From contig JAVBLJ010000010.1 of NCBI GenBank assembly GCA_031553615.1, positions 89,785 to 153,784 on the forward strand: 64,000 nt of DNA, in the 5' to 3' direction. How positions within the stretch are numbered: position 1 is the first letter of the stretch; each line of letters starts with the position of its first letter. A model generated the notes under the pieces. The model ran no database searches, was not told where the DNA came from, and was given only the letters and a program-made list of their open reading frames with translations. Source of the stretch: WQXF01 sp031553615 (GTDB lineage: Bacteria; Bacillota; Clostridia; Christensenellales; Aristaeellaceae). Positions 25,175 through 35,764 of this stretch are shown here, in pieces. The position numbers and the translations under genes are program-made.

Positions 25175-27678
25175 GGCTCCTCCTTGGCTGGCGCGGGTTC
25201 CGCCTGATCGGGCATGGCGCGCTCCGCCTGGATCACCGTGCCCGCTAGCGTTGCGTCGGGCTTTGCGTCGGCATTTGCATCCGTTTTTGCATCCGTTTTT
25301 GCATCCGTTTTCGCATCTAAGCTCTCCTCTGCGGGCGCTTCAGGCTTGGGCTGCGCCTTGCGATCCGCCGCGCCCTCCTGCGCCGGAGGAGCCGCTCTGC
25401 TTGCTACGGCCGGAGGCGCCGCGCCTTCGCCAATCGCCCGCTGCTCCTCCATATAGGCGCGCACCTCGGCGGGCAACTCCTTGACCGGGTGAATCTCGAT
25501 GGTCGGGTACTCGATGCGTTCGTGGAACACGCCGGAAAGCACCTTGCAAAATGCGTTGCACACGCGATCCAGGTCGCGAAAGGTGAGCGGCGTATCGTTT
25601 AGTTGCCCATCGTCCACCTTGCCCCGGATGAGGCGGCGTATGGTCTGCTCGATCTTTTCGGGGGTTGCATCCTGCAGCGTGCGCACCGCGGCCTCCACCG
25701 TATCGGCCAGCATCACCAGCGCGGCCTCGGTGGTCTGCGGCTTGGGGCCCTCGTACCGGAAATCTTTGATATCCACCGGCTGGCCCTCGCGCATCTGGAT
25801 CGCCTTGTTGTAGAAATAGAGCACCGGGGTATCGCCGTGATGCTGGGCGATGATATCGAGCACGCGCTGCGGCAGGTGGTGGCGCTGGCCCAGGGCCAAG
25901 CCATCGCGCACGTGCGCCACCAGGATCGCCGTCGACACCAGCGGATCGGTATGGTCGTGCGGATTCTCGCCGCTCTGGTTTTCCTTGAAATAGCCGGGGC
26001 GCTTGAGCTTGCCGATATCGTGATAGTACGCGCCTACGCGCACCATCAGCGGGTTGGCCTCGATGGCCTCGGCGGCCGCTTCGGCGATGTTGGCCACCAC
26101 CATCGAGTGGTGGTAGGTGCCCGGCGCTTCGATCATCATGCGGCGCAGCAGCGCCTGATTGGGGTTGGAGAGCTCCAGCAGCTTGGCGGGCGTAACCAGG
26201 TTGAACATGACCTCCAGCGCGGGCTGGACGCCCACGCACAGCACCGAGGAGATCACCCCGGCCAGCAGCGCGTACAGCGATTGCATCCACACATTGCGCA
26301 GATCGTTGTTGGTAATCATACCCACCGCGAACAGGATGGCCGCGTTGGCTGTGCCGATCAGCAGCCCCGCGAACAGCACCCGGCTGCGCGGCGCGCGCTT
26401 GTGTACCGCCGAAATGCCCACCATGCCGCCCATCATGCTCATGGCAAACACGGCCAGGGTCTGCGCCGAGTTGGCCGCGCTGCCCTTGAGCGCCAGCAGA
26501 CCCAGCAGCAGCGAGAGCACGCAGTTGACGCCCATCGCCGCCCGCGTGCCCAGCAAAATCGTAACCAGCAGCGCCGCCAGCGCCACCGGCAAAACCTGGG
26601 GCATCAGCTGCATGAAGCCGATGCACAGCCCCATCACGAGCGCCAGGATGAGCAGCATGAGCGCCTGCTTGCTAAAGGAGCCCAGCAGCTCGGGCACAAA
26701 CAAGGTTAGGAACAGGTAGAGACCGCCCATGAGCAGCGCCGCCAGCAGACCTACGCCGATGTAGAGCTCGGTATCGTAGCGCGTGCCCTGGATGAGCCCC
26801 AGCGCGTTGAGCACCGCCAGCTGCGAAGCCGTCACGCGTTCGCCGGCCACCACGATGTTCTCGCCCTGCTTGTAGACCGAGGGCTCGACCTCGTCACGCG
26901 CCTTCTGGCGGCTCGCGTCAGTGCTCTCCTGATCCACCAGCATGTTGGGGCGCAAAATAGCCCGCAGCGTGGGCTGCGCCACGTTCCACCAGAGCGTGGA
27001 GGAGGTGTTGTAGGCCACCAGCCGCTGGATGTTGAATATCGCCTCGGCCACCTCGCCCTCCAGTATGGAGGTGTTGAGCGTGGTGCGGACGCTGGCCGCC
27101 AGGTTTTGGCAAAGGTTCTCCAGCTCCTCGTTTGATACATCCATCAGCGTGCAAAGCTGCTCGTTGGTCAGCGGCACCGAGGGGATAAGCGCGCTCGCGC
27201 TCTGCATATCCAGCTCGGTGTACAGATTGGGCTCTTCGACCTCCAGCAGCGATTGAGGCGCTTCGGTGGGCGTAGGCGTCGCCTTGCCCTCGCGTAGCAG
27301 ATCGTCGCGCTGCTCGCGAATCTCCTGGCCGAATTGGCGCACGGCGCGCAGCTCCGCGCTGGCCACCTGAAGCGCCTGCATGACCTCGCCCGCCACAGCC
27401 TCATCCTTGTAGGAAACCACATGCACCTGTGCGGCGGCCTGATCCTGCCGCAGCAGGGTGGTTGTCTCGTCCACCACGTCCTTGCTGGCCGTGATGGTCT
27501 TGCGGGAGATGTCGCCCACGTGCAAATCATACCGCTCCGGCGAAACCACCGTGATGGTTACCAGCGCGATCACCGCCGCCGCGCCGCCCCATAACAGCCA
27601 AGCGGCGAGGCGGGTGTTTCCCGGCGCGCTCTTTGCGCTCTTCGCACCCTTAACGCGCTTCCGATCCGTGCCTGCCAT
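25171..27678 (-). CDS. 7TM-HD family cyclic-di-AMP phosphodiesterase-like protein (YqfF/PgpH)
   Basis: An 835-residue membrane protein: N-terminal helix (about 22-42), extracellular domain of about 250 residues, seven membrane helices, then a cytoplasmic HD phosphohydrolase domain (H-H-S and Y-H-D-I-G-K-L, H-x-H-D, Q-H-H-G-D-T). PgpH homologues hydrolyse c-di-AMP. The C-terminal tail is low-complexity (repeated D-A-K-T) from a 12-bp DNA repeat. ATG 27678 has AAGGAGG at the right distance. Position between phoH and ybeY is conserved. Confidence 0.93.
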   Translation of the reverse strand: MAGTDRKRVKGAKSAKSAPGNTRLAAWLLWGGAAAVIALVTITVVSPERYDLHVGDISRKTITASKDVVDETTTLLRQDQAAAQVHVVSYKDEAVAGEVMQALQVASAELRAVRQFGQEIREQRDDLLREGKATPTPTEAPQSLLEVEEPNLYTELDMQSASALIPSVPLTNEQLCTLMDVSNEELENLCQNLAASVRTTLNTSILEGEVAEAIFNIQRLVAYNTSSTLWWNVAQPTLRAILRPNMLVDQESTDASRQKARDEVEPSVYKQGENIVVAGERVTASQLAVLNALGLIQGTRYDTELYIGVGLLAALLMGGLYLFLTLFVPELLGSFSKQALMLLILALVMGLCIGFMQLMPQVLPVALAALLVTILLGTRAAMGVNCVLSLLLGLLALKGSAANSAQTLAVFAMSMMGGMVGISAVHKRAPRSRVLFAGLLIGTANAAILFAVGMITNNDLRNVWMQSLYALLAGVISSVLCVGVQPALEVMFNLVTPAKLLELSNPNQALLRRMMIEAPGTYHHSMVVANIAEAAAEAIEANPLMVRVGAYYHDIGKLKRPGYFKENQSGENPHDHTDPLVSTAILVAHVRDGLALGQRHHLPQRVLDIIAQHHGDTPVLYFYNKAIQMREGQPVDIKDFRYEGPKPQTTEAALVMLADTVEAAVRTLQDATPEKIEQTIRRLIRGKVDDGQLNDTPLTFRDLDRVCNAFCKVLSGVFHERIEYPTIEIHPVKELPAEVRAYMEEQRAIGEGAAPPAVASRAAPPAQEGAADRKAQPKPEAPAEESLDAKTDAKTDAKTDANADAKPDATLAGTVIQAERAMPDQAEPAPAKEEP
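25250..25318. repeat. 12-bp tandem repeat near the 3' end of yqfF
   Basis: About five to six copies of a unit like TTTGCATCCGTT (plus strand) encode repeated A-K-T-D. In frame. Confidence 0.8.
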
Positions 27679-28651
27679 GGGCATCCTCCTTTGCGCGGGT
27701 CGCCTGTCTTTCGTACGCTTCCACGATGGATAGCACCAGCTCGTGCCGCACCACATCACGCCGGGTCAGCGGCACGACGCCGATGCTGGGCACATCCTTG
27801 AGCACCTCCATCGCCTCCACCAGCCCGGAAACACGCCCGGGAACCAGGTCGATCTGGGTCACGTCGCCGGTGACCACCACGCGCGAATGGTTGCCCATGC
27901 GCGTGAGGAACATCTTCATTTGCTCCGAGGTCGTGTTCTGCGCTTCATCCAGGATGATGAACGCATCCGCAAGCGTGCGGCCCCGCATGTAGGCCAGCGG
28001 GGCGATCTCGATCACGCCGCGCTCCTGCAGGCGCTGGTACGCATCCGGCCCCATCAAATCGAAGAGCGCATCGTAGAGCGGGCGCAGATAGGGATCGACC
28101 TTCTGCGTCAAATCGCCGGGCAGGAAGCCCAGCTTCTCCCCGGCCTCCACCGCGGGCCTCGTGAGCACGATGCGTTCCACCTCTTTGTTGCGCAACGCCA
28201 GCACCGCCATCGCCATCGCCAAATAGGTCTTGCCCGTGCCCGCCGGGCCCACGCCCAGGGTAAGCAAATTCTTTCGAATTGATTGCACGTAGCGCAGCTG
28301 GCCCAGCGTCTTGCTGCGCACCTGCCTGCCGCGATAGGTGGTGAACACCACGTCGGAAAGCAATTCCTCCACGCGATCCAGCTCACCCTCCCGCGCCAGG
28401 GAAACGAGGTAGCGGATGAAGCTGCGGTCGATGCTTTCGCGCCGCCGTAGCATGTCCAGCAATTTGGCAATCACCGCCGAGGCCAACTCCACGGCGGCGG
28501 CTTCGCCCTCCAGGGCAATCCGGGTATCGGCCAGGGCAACGCGCGCCCCGGTTTCCTGCATCAGCAGGCTCAGGTGCGAATCGCCGTTGCCGAACAACGT
28601 ACGACAATCCTCCAGCGATTCATCGGTCAAAGCAATGTTCGCAAATGCCAA
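27650..28651 (-). CDS. phoH: PhoH-family ATPase
   Basis: A 333-residue PhoH protein with an N-terminal KH-like segment, Walker A G-P-A-G-T-G-K-T near residue 137, Walker B F-I-I-L-D-E-A-Q and V-T-G-D-x-x-Q. The family is linked to RNA metabolism; the exact activity is unclear. Its 3' end overlaps the yqfF start by 29 bp, and it lies between yqfD and yqfF as in many Firmicutes. Confidence 0.93.
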   Translation of the reverse strand: MAFANIALTDESLEDCRTLFGNGDSHLSLLMQETGARVALADTRIALEGEAAAVELASAVIAKLLDMLRRRESIDRSFIRYLVSLAREGELDRVEELLSDVVFTTYRGRQVRSKTLGQLRYVQSIRKNLLTLGVGPAGTGKTYLAMAMAVLALRNKEVERIVLTRPAVEAGEKLGFLPGDLTQKVDPYLRPLYDALFDLMGPDAYQRLQERGVIEIAPLAYMRGRTLADAFIILDEAQNTTSEQMKMFLTRMGNHSRVVVTGDVTQIDLVPGRVSGLVEAMEVLKDVPSIGVVPLTRRDVVRHELVLSIVEAYERQATRAKEDAHGRHGSEAR

Positions 28652-28665
28652 ATGGCGGTTCCTCC

Positions 28666-29946
28666 CTATTGGTGGGGCGTGTCCGAAACGGGAGCACTCT
28701 GCGCGATGTCCTCCACGGTTTCCAACACGACCTCCGCGGAAAAATGATCATCTTTCATCATACTATACTCTACCCATTTGTCAAGAATCTGCGCATGAAA
28801 AGGCAGCTTTTCGCGGGCGATGCGCTCCGCGATGGCCGCGCTCTCCCGCTCCAGCGCCGCCCGATCGCGGGGCACGGGCGAGAGCGTGACCTCAGCATAG
28901 CGCTCGATCTGCACCCACAGCGGCAAGAACACGCAGCCAATCATGGTGCGTTTCACGTCGATATCGCTCTGCCCGTAATCCGGAACCGGCGTATCGCTCC
29001 ATTCGAACCAGGGCGTGCCGATGAGCACGCGCTCCTGCTCCGCGCCCGTGGGCTCGCCCACATTCTCGGTGGCCGGAATGCGCGCGCTGCCGCTGTACCA
29101 CACCCGAGAAAGCACCTCGGCGCGGGCGGGCACAGGGCGCATCTGCCCATCGGCGGTACGCTCCTGCCCGACCACCAGCATCTGCCCTTTGCGCACTGCC
29201 TCCCCCGGCTTCACCTTGGCGATGCCCGCATGCACGGTCATGCCGGTCACCACGCCATCGCGTGAGGCCACGATATCGCAGGGCTCGCCTCCGTAAGCGG
29301 CCGGGGTGGCGATGCGCGCCGGTATGCACTCGATCACCACCGTCACCCCGCGCAGGTGCACGTCGATCCAGGCCACGCGCGGCAGCCTGCGCTCCAGCGC
29401 GCGCTGCAGGCCCTGCAAATCCAGGGTCGATACGAAGCGCCCCGGCTGAATCTCACGCTCGGCCAGCACGGTGCGCACCTCGCCGACCGATTCCCCCGCG
29501 CCTTCGATGCGCACGAACCATACGCAGGAATTCGCCAGCCACACGCACGCAAAAAACACCAGCACGCCGCAGGTCAACATCGCGCGGCGCGACATCAGCC
29601 CCTGGGAGCGCCGCAGCAGGCTTTCATGCAGCACAGTGATGCGCCAGCCCACCTTCTCCGCCAGCTCCCGCAGCCGGGGGAGCTCCGCGCTGCGCACCGT
29701 CGCCTGAAGCATGCGCGCATCCACGCGATGCACTCGCATCAGGCCGATGCCCTGGTCGGCCGCGCGGGTCATCAGCTTTTCCAGCGATAGCCCTTCGATG
29801 CGCACGCGCACCCTGCCCCAGAGGCGCAGGCGCATCGGCGGCTTCACGGCCCGATCCACCGTGCGTCGCTCCCCGCCCTGCGGCGCACGCACCGCCTCCA
29901 CATGAGCCGGTTTTTCGCTCAGCCCGCCGCCCTTTTTCCGCCCCAT
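28666..29946 (-). CDS. yqfD: Sporulation protein YqfD
   Basis: A 426-residue single-span membrane protein of the YqfD (stage IV sporulation) family. The N terminus has a small domain (L-M-T-R-A-A-D-Q-G-I), a helix at about 128-148, then an extracytoplasmic region with R-x-E-G-x-x-x, D-I-V-A-S-R-D-G-V-V-T and V-x-x-G-x-x-V-x-x-G-Q-x-L-V. It is needed for spore development in Bacillus, under mother-cell SigE. Preceded by yqfC as usual. Confidence 0.9.
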   Translation of the reverse strand: MGRKKGGGLSEKPAHVEAVRAPQGGERRTVDRAVKPPMRLRLWGRVRVRIEGLSLEKLMTRAADQGIGLMRVHRVDARMLQATVRSAELPRLRELAEKVGWRITVLHESLLRRSQGLMSRRAMLTCGVLVFFACVWLANSCVWFVRIEGAGESVGEVRTVLAEREIQPGRFVSTLDLQGLQRALERRLPRVAWIDVHLRGVTVVIECIPARIATPAAYGGEPCDIVASRDGVVTGMTVHAGIAKVKPGEAVRKGQMLVVGQERTADGQMRPVPARAEVLSRVWYSGSARIPATENVGEPTGAEQERVLIGTPWFEWSDTPVPDYGQSDIDVKRTMIGCVFLPLWVQIERYAEVTLSPVPRDRAALERESAAIAERIAREKLPFHAQILDKWVEYSMMKDDHFSAEVVLETVEDIAQSAPVSDTPHQ

Positions 29947-29979
29947 CGCGTGCGCCTCCTGCTCTCATACCGATTGGGA

Positions 29980-30264
29980 TCACCGGCCCGCGTACTCGAG
30001 CCGCGCTATTTTTCCCTGCACCAGCAGGTCGCTCTGCCCCAGGTGGTCGAGCACCAGCTCGCTCCCCTCCACCATCAGCAGCCCGCAATCGGTGCGCACG
30101 CGCACCCGTTCTCCGCCATACTCCACGATGCCCTTGTGGTTCTCGATTAGCATGCGCTCCCTGCCCACCAGCACCACCTTGGGCACGCCAAAAAGCACTT
30201 CCTCCGGCAGACCGGCGATGCGTGCACCCTGCACGAGCCGCTTTCGCCTTCGCCCCTGTTTCAC
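29980..30264 (-). CDS. yqfC: Sporulation protein YqfC
   Basis: A 94-residue protein with the YqfC pattern: basic N terminus (K-Q-G-R-R-R-K-R-L), L-P-E-E-V-L, then I-E-N-H-K-G-I-V-E-Y and L-x-x-L-x-x-x-D-L-L-V-x-G-K-I. I choose GTG 30264, seven bases after GGAGGG, over the GTG at 30279; this gives the usual family length. Together with YqfD it probably acts in the mother cell. Confidence 0.87.
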   Translation of the reverse strand: MKQGRRRKRLVQGARIAGLPEEVLFGVPKVVLVGRERMLIENHKGIVEYGGERVRVRTDCGLLMVEGSELVLDHLGQSDLLVQGKIARLEYAGR

Positions 30265-30295
30265 CGCGCAGCCCTCCACTTCCGTTTCGTTCTCT

Positions 30296-30355
30296 CGAAT
30301 TGATTCGCGTTGAGTTGATTCGTGTTGAATTGATTCGTGCTGAGTTGATTCGTGT
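30296..30355. repeat. 15-bp tandem repeat upstream of yqfC
   Basis: Four copies of GAATTGATTCGTGTT-type units, each differing at one or two bases. They lie just upstream of the yqfC ribosome site. The unit is a multiple of three but follows an in-frame TAA and has no start codon. Confidence 0.8.
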
Positions 30356-30441
30356 TAACCCGCAGCGTTCTCCCCTATTGATATGAGGGAAGCCGCGCGC
30401 CAATGCGACGGATCGAGGCGAAAGCCGCTAGCCTATGCGCA

Positions 30442-30471
30442 CAAAAAAGCGCTCCCTTGCGGAAGCGCTGC
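30442..30471 (-). terminator. Terminator of rmuC
   Basis: AGCGCT-CC and GG-AGCGCT arms around a GCAA tetraloop, followed by six T on the minus strand. Confidence 0.92.
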
Positions 30472-30505
30472 TTAAGGGCTTAAAGCCCGTCCGACTCTTT
30501 TGGAT

Positions 30506-32017
30506 TCAATCCCACTCGTCCCTGTCCATTTCCTCTTCGTCGTCCTCGAAAGCGCTGGTGGGCGCGGTGGCCTGCACCGCCTGGGCTGCTGCCCGCGGTT
30601 CGGCTTGCGCCGCTGCACCGTAGCGCTCCTCAAAGCGCCTGCGCTCCACATCCAGCACGCTCTGCGCATCGCCGGCCGGCTCCGCCGTAGAGCCCTCGCC
30701 GCTTGCCTTGCCCGCCGCCATGCCAATGGAGCCACGCAGCTCCTCCAGCTGCTCGCGGGCGCTGCCCAACGAACTACGCAACTCCTTGGCGCGCTGCTCC
30801 ATGGTGAGCGAACGCAGCCCAGTTTGCAAGCTGCCCAGCAGCGCCGCCATGGTGGAAGGGCCGGAAAGCAGCACGCGGTACTGCTGCTGCAGCTGCTCGC
30901 GCAGCGTGCTATCCTGCACCATCTGTGCGTAAAGGCCCTCGGTGGGCAAGAACAGGATGGCGTAATCGGTGGTATGGGGCGGATCGACGAATGCCTCGCG
31001 GATATGCTTGGCCTGCACGCGCAGCGCAAGCTCCAGCGCTTTCGAGGCAGTTTCGATAGCGGCTGCATCCTGCCGCTCCATCGCGCGGACGAGCTGTTCG
31101 TGTTCCGCAATCGGGAAGCCGGTCACGATGGGCAGGTACACCTGCCGGTCGCCTTCCTCAACGTGCCCGGGCAGCACCACGGCGTAGTCGGCCAGCTCCT
31201 CGCTGCCCGGACGAACCGCGACGCGCGCGCGGTATTGCCCCGCCGCCAGCACCGCATCGAGCAGCTCTTCGATCTCCACCTCAGCCCATGCGCCGCGCAG
31301 CTTGAGGTAATCGAGCACCCGGCGCACGTCCAGCGCGCCTCCGGCCATCATCTGCAGCTCGTTTAGCCCCTTGGCCACCCGGTCCAGCTGCTGCGAGATG
31401 CTCATGCAGGCATCCATCACGCCGCGATCCGGCTTGGTCTGCAGCTGCTGCATGCGCTGCTGGTTGGTGGCCCGCATCTGGCGCAGGTGCTGTTCGAGCG
31501 TATCGTAGAGCGCGTCGATGCGCTCCTCGTTGTTGGTAAGCGTTTGATCGAGGCGGCGGGTGACATCCTCCAAGCGCTGGCCCTGGCGGCCCATGCTATC
31601 GTTGAGCATATCGGTAAAGCGCGCCATGCGCTCGTCCATGATGCTCTTGATACGGTCGACCTGCTCCTCGGTCACGCGGGTGGCGGCGTGCATCTGCCCG
31701 CCGAAGGTATCGAATTGGCCCTGCTGTGTTCGGTTCATCTCGCCCATGATGCGCGAGACCGATTCGTTGAAGTTATAGAGGCCGACCTGGAACACCTCTC
31801 GGTCGCGGACGCTCTGCTCCTCGGTCAGCGTTCGGATACCGGTCATTTCCTTTTGCAGGGATTTTTGCATCATCTCAAGCTTGGATTGCAGCACGTTTTC
31901 GCGCGCGCGCAAATCCTGCAGCAGTCCGCTACCCACCAGCAGCAGCACAACGATGCCAACGACAACCTGCCAGTTGTCCCAGATGGTATGGATTATCCTG
32001 GCGATCGTTTGTTCCAT
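30506..32017 (-). CDS. rmuC: RmuC-family DNA recombination protein
   Basis: A 503-residue protein: N-terminal membrane helix (about 18-36), long coiled coil (about 40-210, many Gln/Glu/Met/Arg), then the RmuC nuclease-like domain with L-R-G-A-W-A-E-V, Y-L-P-I-V-T-G-F-P and Y-A-I-L-F-L-P-T-E-G-L-Y. RmuC homologues limit inversions at short repeats. The acidic C-terminal tail ends D-D-E-E-E-M-D-R-D. ATG 32017 follows GGAGGAAATAT; the longer frame to 32095 lacks a site. It is divergent from the gene at 32189. Confidence 0.9.
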   Translation of the reverse strand: MEQTIARIIHTIWDNWQVVVGIVVLLLVGSGLLQDLRARENVLQSKLEMMQKSLQKEMTGIRTLTEEQSVRDREVFQVGLYNFNESVSRIMGEMNRTQQGQFDTFGGQMHAATRVTEEQVDRIKSIMDERMARFTDMLNDSMGRQGQRLEDVTRRLDQTLTNNEERIDALYDTLEQHLRQMRATNQQRMQQLQTKPDRGVMDACMSISQQLDRVAKGLNELQMMAGGALDVRRVLDYLKLRGAWAEVEIEELLDAVLAAGQYRARVAVRPGSEELADYAVVLPGHVEEGDRQVYLPIVTGFPIAEHEQLVRAMERQDAAAIETASKALELALRVQAKHIREAFVDPPHTTDYAILFLPTEGLYAQMVQDSTLREQLQQQYRVLLSGPSTMAALLGSLQTGLRSLTMEQRAKELRSSLGSAREQLEELRGSIGMAAGKASGEGSTAEPAGDAQSVLDVERRRFEERYGAAAQAEPRAAAQAVQATAPTSAFEDDEEEMDRDEWD

Positions 32018-32144
32018 ATATTTCCTCCGTTCAACCCACGTATCCGTGGTGTTGAGCATCGCGTATCGAAAGGCTTGGACAAATTCCCAAAACACATAGG
32101 ATCATTATACCGAAAAATGCGCCTAGCGGCAATACATTTGCGCA

Positions 32145-32153
32145 TGATATAAT
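32145..32153 (+). promoter_or_regulatory. Extended -10 promoter for the gene at 32189
   Basis: TGATATAAT gives an extended -10 (TG-n-TATAAT) 35 bp before the start codon; the -35 is poor. Confidence 0.55.
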
Positions 32154-32188
32154 AAAAACAGGATTTACCGAGGATTGGGAGGGCTATT

Positions 32189-32917
32189 ATGGAAAACCCA
32201 AGACCGCGGCGGCGCGCTCAGAATCGCGGCCCGGAGCAGGGCCAGGAGCATAGACCGGTGTATACTCAGGATCGCAAGGAGCCCATCCGCAAACGCGCGG
32301 GCAAGCGCATTCCCCTCGCGCTGCCCATCGGCGTGGCGGCGGCGCTGCTGGCGCTCGTGCTGTTCTTGCTGCTGCGCGGCCTGTTGGGCGGCGAGTCCTG
32401 GGATGCGACCACCGCGCTGCAGGCAGATCAACTGACCGTGGGGCGCTACCACCTGGGCGCGCAGCAAGGCTCGGTGCGCGAAAGCGTGCTTTCAAAAAAC
32501 GAGAGCGGCGGCACCAGCGTATGGACGCTGAAGGGCGCTACGCTGTACTTCACTGGCGAGCCGCCCAAGCTGACCGCCGCGCAAATCAAGAGCGACTCCT
32601 GGATCGGCCCGCGGGGCCTGCGCGTCGGCGATAGCATGGACAAGCTGTATACGGTGCTCCCCGTGCAGGAATACGAAGAGCAGCCCGAAGATTTCGTGCT
32701 GCTCTATGCCCAGGGTTTGGTGGATGGCCTGCCGCGCGAGCCTTATGCGGTGATCATTCCCTTCGAGGAATGGCTGCGCGCGCACCTGGTGATGCGGGAT
32801 GAGGACGGCTCGGGCTTCGCGGTGTGCGATGTGTACATCGATCCGGACACCAACCTGATCACCGAGATCGCCTGGGCGGAGACGCCCACCGACGATCTGC
32901 TCGAGCAAATGATGTAA
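32189..32917 (+). CDS. Uncharacterised single-span membrane protein
   Basis: A 242-residue protein I do not recognise. The first 45 residues are basic and Arg/Pro/Gln-rich, followed by one strong transmembrane helix (about 49-70) and an extracytoplasmic domain of about 170 residues. That domain contains G-R-Y-H-L-G, L-R-V-G-D-S-M-D-K-L-Y-T-V-L-P-V and D-V-Y-I-D-P-D-T-N-L-I-T-E-I. The R-V-G-D-S-x-D-K-L block resembles repeats in clostridial lipoproteins that bind ligands weakly, but I cannot name the family. GGGAGGGCTATT precedes ATG. Confidence 0.8.
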   Translation: MENPRPRRRAQNRGPEQGQEHRPVYTQDRKEPIRKRAGKRIPLALPIGVAAALLALVLFLLLRGLLGGESWDATTALQADQLTVGRYHLGAQQGSVRESVLSKNESGGTSVWTLKGATLYFTGEPPKLTAAQIKSDSWIGPRGLRVGDSMDKLYTVLPVQEYEEQPEDFVLLYAQGLVDGLPREPYAVIIPFEEWLRAHLVMRDEDGSGFAVCDVYIDPDTNLITEIAWAETPTDDLLEQMM

Positions 32918-32978
32918 CTCCCCTGCGCAGGAACCCGGTGCAGCCGTTCCCCCGGTGCGGATCGCGTTCGTCGGAATG

Positions 32979-34244
32979 CTACAAGCTGTCGCGCTTTTCG
33001 TAAGCCTCGCTGACAGCGTTGGCATGCCCTTCGTCCACGCGATTGGAGCCGTGGGTGCGGCTGCTTTTCATGTGGATGCAGAAGTGGCCTGGGAACTCAT
33101 TCGTCTTGTTGCTATAGCCCATGTGCGGCATGCCGTTCATGGAGGCGGCGATGGCGCGGTTGCCCACCAGCACCCAGATAGGTCTGCGGTTCCAGCTCCA
33201 CGCGCCACCATAGGCGCGCTTCATTTGGGCGGTATCCGCGCTGGTGAGCGGCTCCACGTCGGCGTGGTTGACGCCGCCCCAGCGCTTGACGGTGAAGCGG
33301 ATGCCGCTGCGCACGTCCACCACCGTGGCCTTGGTGCCCACGGGAAACGCGCTGGAGCCGCCCTTCCACCAATCGAGCTGCTCCACCTGGCCGGTGCCGG
33401 CCGTTTGGGCCGAACCGGGTTTGGCGTTGCGCAAAAGCGCCAACGTCTGTTTGCCCGCCAGCCCATCGGCCGTAAGCCCTGCCGAAAGCTGGAAGGCGAT
33501 CACCGCCTTCTCGGTACGTTCGCCGAACACGCCATCGGTGCCCACGCTGTATCCGGCATTCTTCAGCCATTGCTGCAGCTCTCGCACCGCTTCGCCCCGA
33601 TCCTCCAGGCGCAGCGCTGAATCGCTCGCCCGGGCCGGGGTATCGATCCCGACGGATTGGACGGATTCACGCAGCTTGCTCAGCGTCTGCGCGCCCGCCA
33701 GCCCGTCGGCGGTCAGCCCGCAGCTGCGCTGGAAGAGGATCAGCGCATTCTCCGTCGAGGAGCCGAATTCGCCGTCAGCGATCACCTCGTATCCGGCCTG
33801 CGCCAGCAGCTGTTGCAGCTCGTGTACCGCTTCGCCCTCGTCCTCCCGGCGCAGCACCGAGTCACCGGATTTTGCCGAGGAGCCGCTGCTCTTCTGGGCC
33901 GGGGTGTTTTTCTGGGCTGGGGTATCCATGCCGGGCACGTCCATCGTCAGGAACTCGCCCTTCACGTATCCTTTGTGCTTCTTGTAGCCGATGTAGACCC
34001 ATTCATCCTTGTAGCCGAGTATTGTAACCGCTTCATCTTGATCCAGCTGCGTAATGGGCGAACCCTTTTCCTTGGCTTGTTTGCGCAGGATGAGGTGCGT
34101 GGCCTTTACGTAGGCGGTCTGCCCTGTTTCGCCGTCGGCATGCGCGGCCAGGGGCATTAGCTCCAGCATGCCGCACAGAATAGCTGCCAAAATCAGCGCA
34201 ACTCCACGCGCCCAACATCTTTTGCAAGCGTCACGTTTCATCAT
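32979..34244 (-). CDS. Exported protein with SH3-like domain and two peptidoglycan-binding repeats
   Basis: A 421-residue secreted protein. A signal peptide (about 1-36) leads to an SH3-like domain (about 42-102), then two PG_binding_1 repeats (about 127-190 and 208-275: R-x-E-D-x-G-E-A-V-x-E-L-Q-Q-x-L, D-G-x-F-G-x-x-T-E-x-A-x-x-x-F-Q). The C-terminal domain of about 120 residues has R-W-G-G-V-N-H-A-D-V-E-P and F-P-G-H-F-C-I-H; its His/Cys residues could be catalytic, but I cannot place it. It probably acts on or anchors in the cell wall. Confidence 0.85.
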   Translation of the reverse strand: MMKRDACKRCWARGVALILAAILCGMLELMPLAAHADGETGQTAYVKATHLILRKQAKEKGSPITQLDQDEAVTILGYKDEWVYIGYKKHKGYVKGEFLTMDVPGMDTPAQKNTPAQKSSGSSAKSGDSVLRREDEGEAVHELQQLLAQAGYEVIADGEFGSSTENALILFQRSCGLTADGLAGAQTLSKLRESVQSVGIDTPARASDSALRLEDRGEAVRELQQWLKNAGYSVGTDGVFGERTEKAVIAFQLSAGLTADGLAGKQTLALLRNAKPGSAQTAGTGQVEQLDWWKGGSSAFPVGTKATVVDVRSGIRFTVKRWGGVNHADVEPLTSADTAQMKRAYGGAWSWNRRPIWVLVGNRAIAASMNGMPHMGYSNKTNEFPGHFCIHMKSSRTHGSNRVDEGHANAVSEAYEKRDSL

Positions 34245-34285
34245 ACAATTTCCCTCTTTTTCCGTTGTATTACGCTTACGGGAAA

Positions 34286-34314
34286 ATTATATTACTTTTT
34301 CGTGACAAAATCAA
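34286..34314 (-). promoter_or_regulatory. SigA-type promoter of the peptidoglycan-binding protein
   Basis: TTGATT (34309-34314), 17 bp, TATAAT (34286-34291) on the minus strand, about 42 bp upstream of the start. Confidence 0.75.
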
Positions 34315-34357
34315 GTTTTGGATGGAATTTACAGCAACGCACCTGGTCAAACCCGCA

Positions 34358-35741
<1,384 letters not shown>

Positions 35742-35764
<23 letters not shown>

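Noticed and set aside
25603..26709. Plus-strand open frame of 368 codons within yqfF
   Set aside because: It is antisense to a conserved gene and His/Gln-rich without structure.
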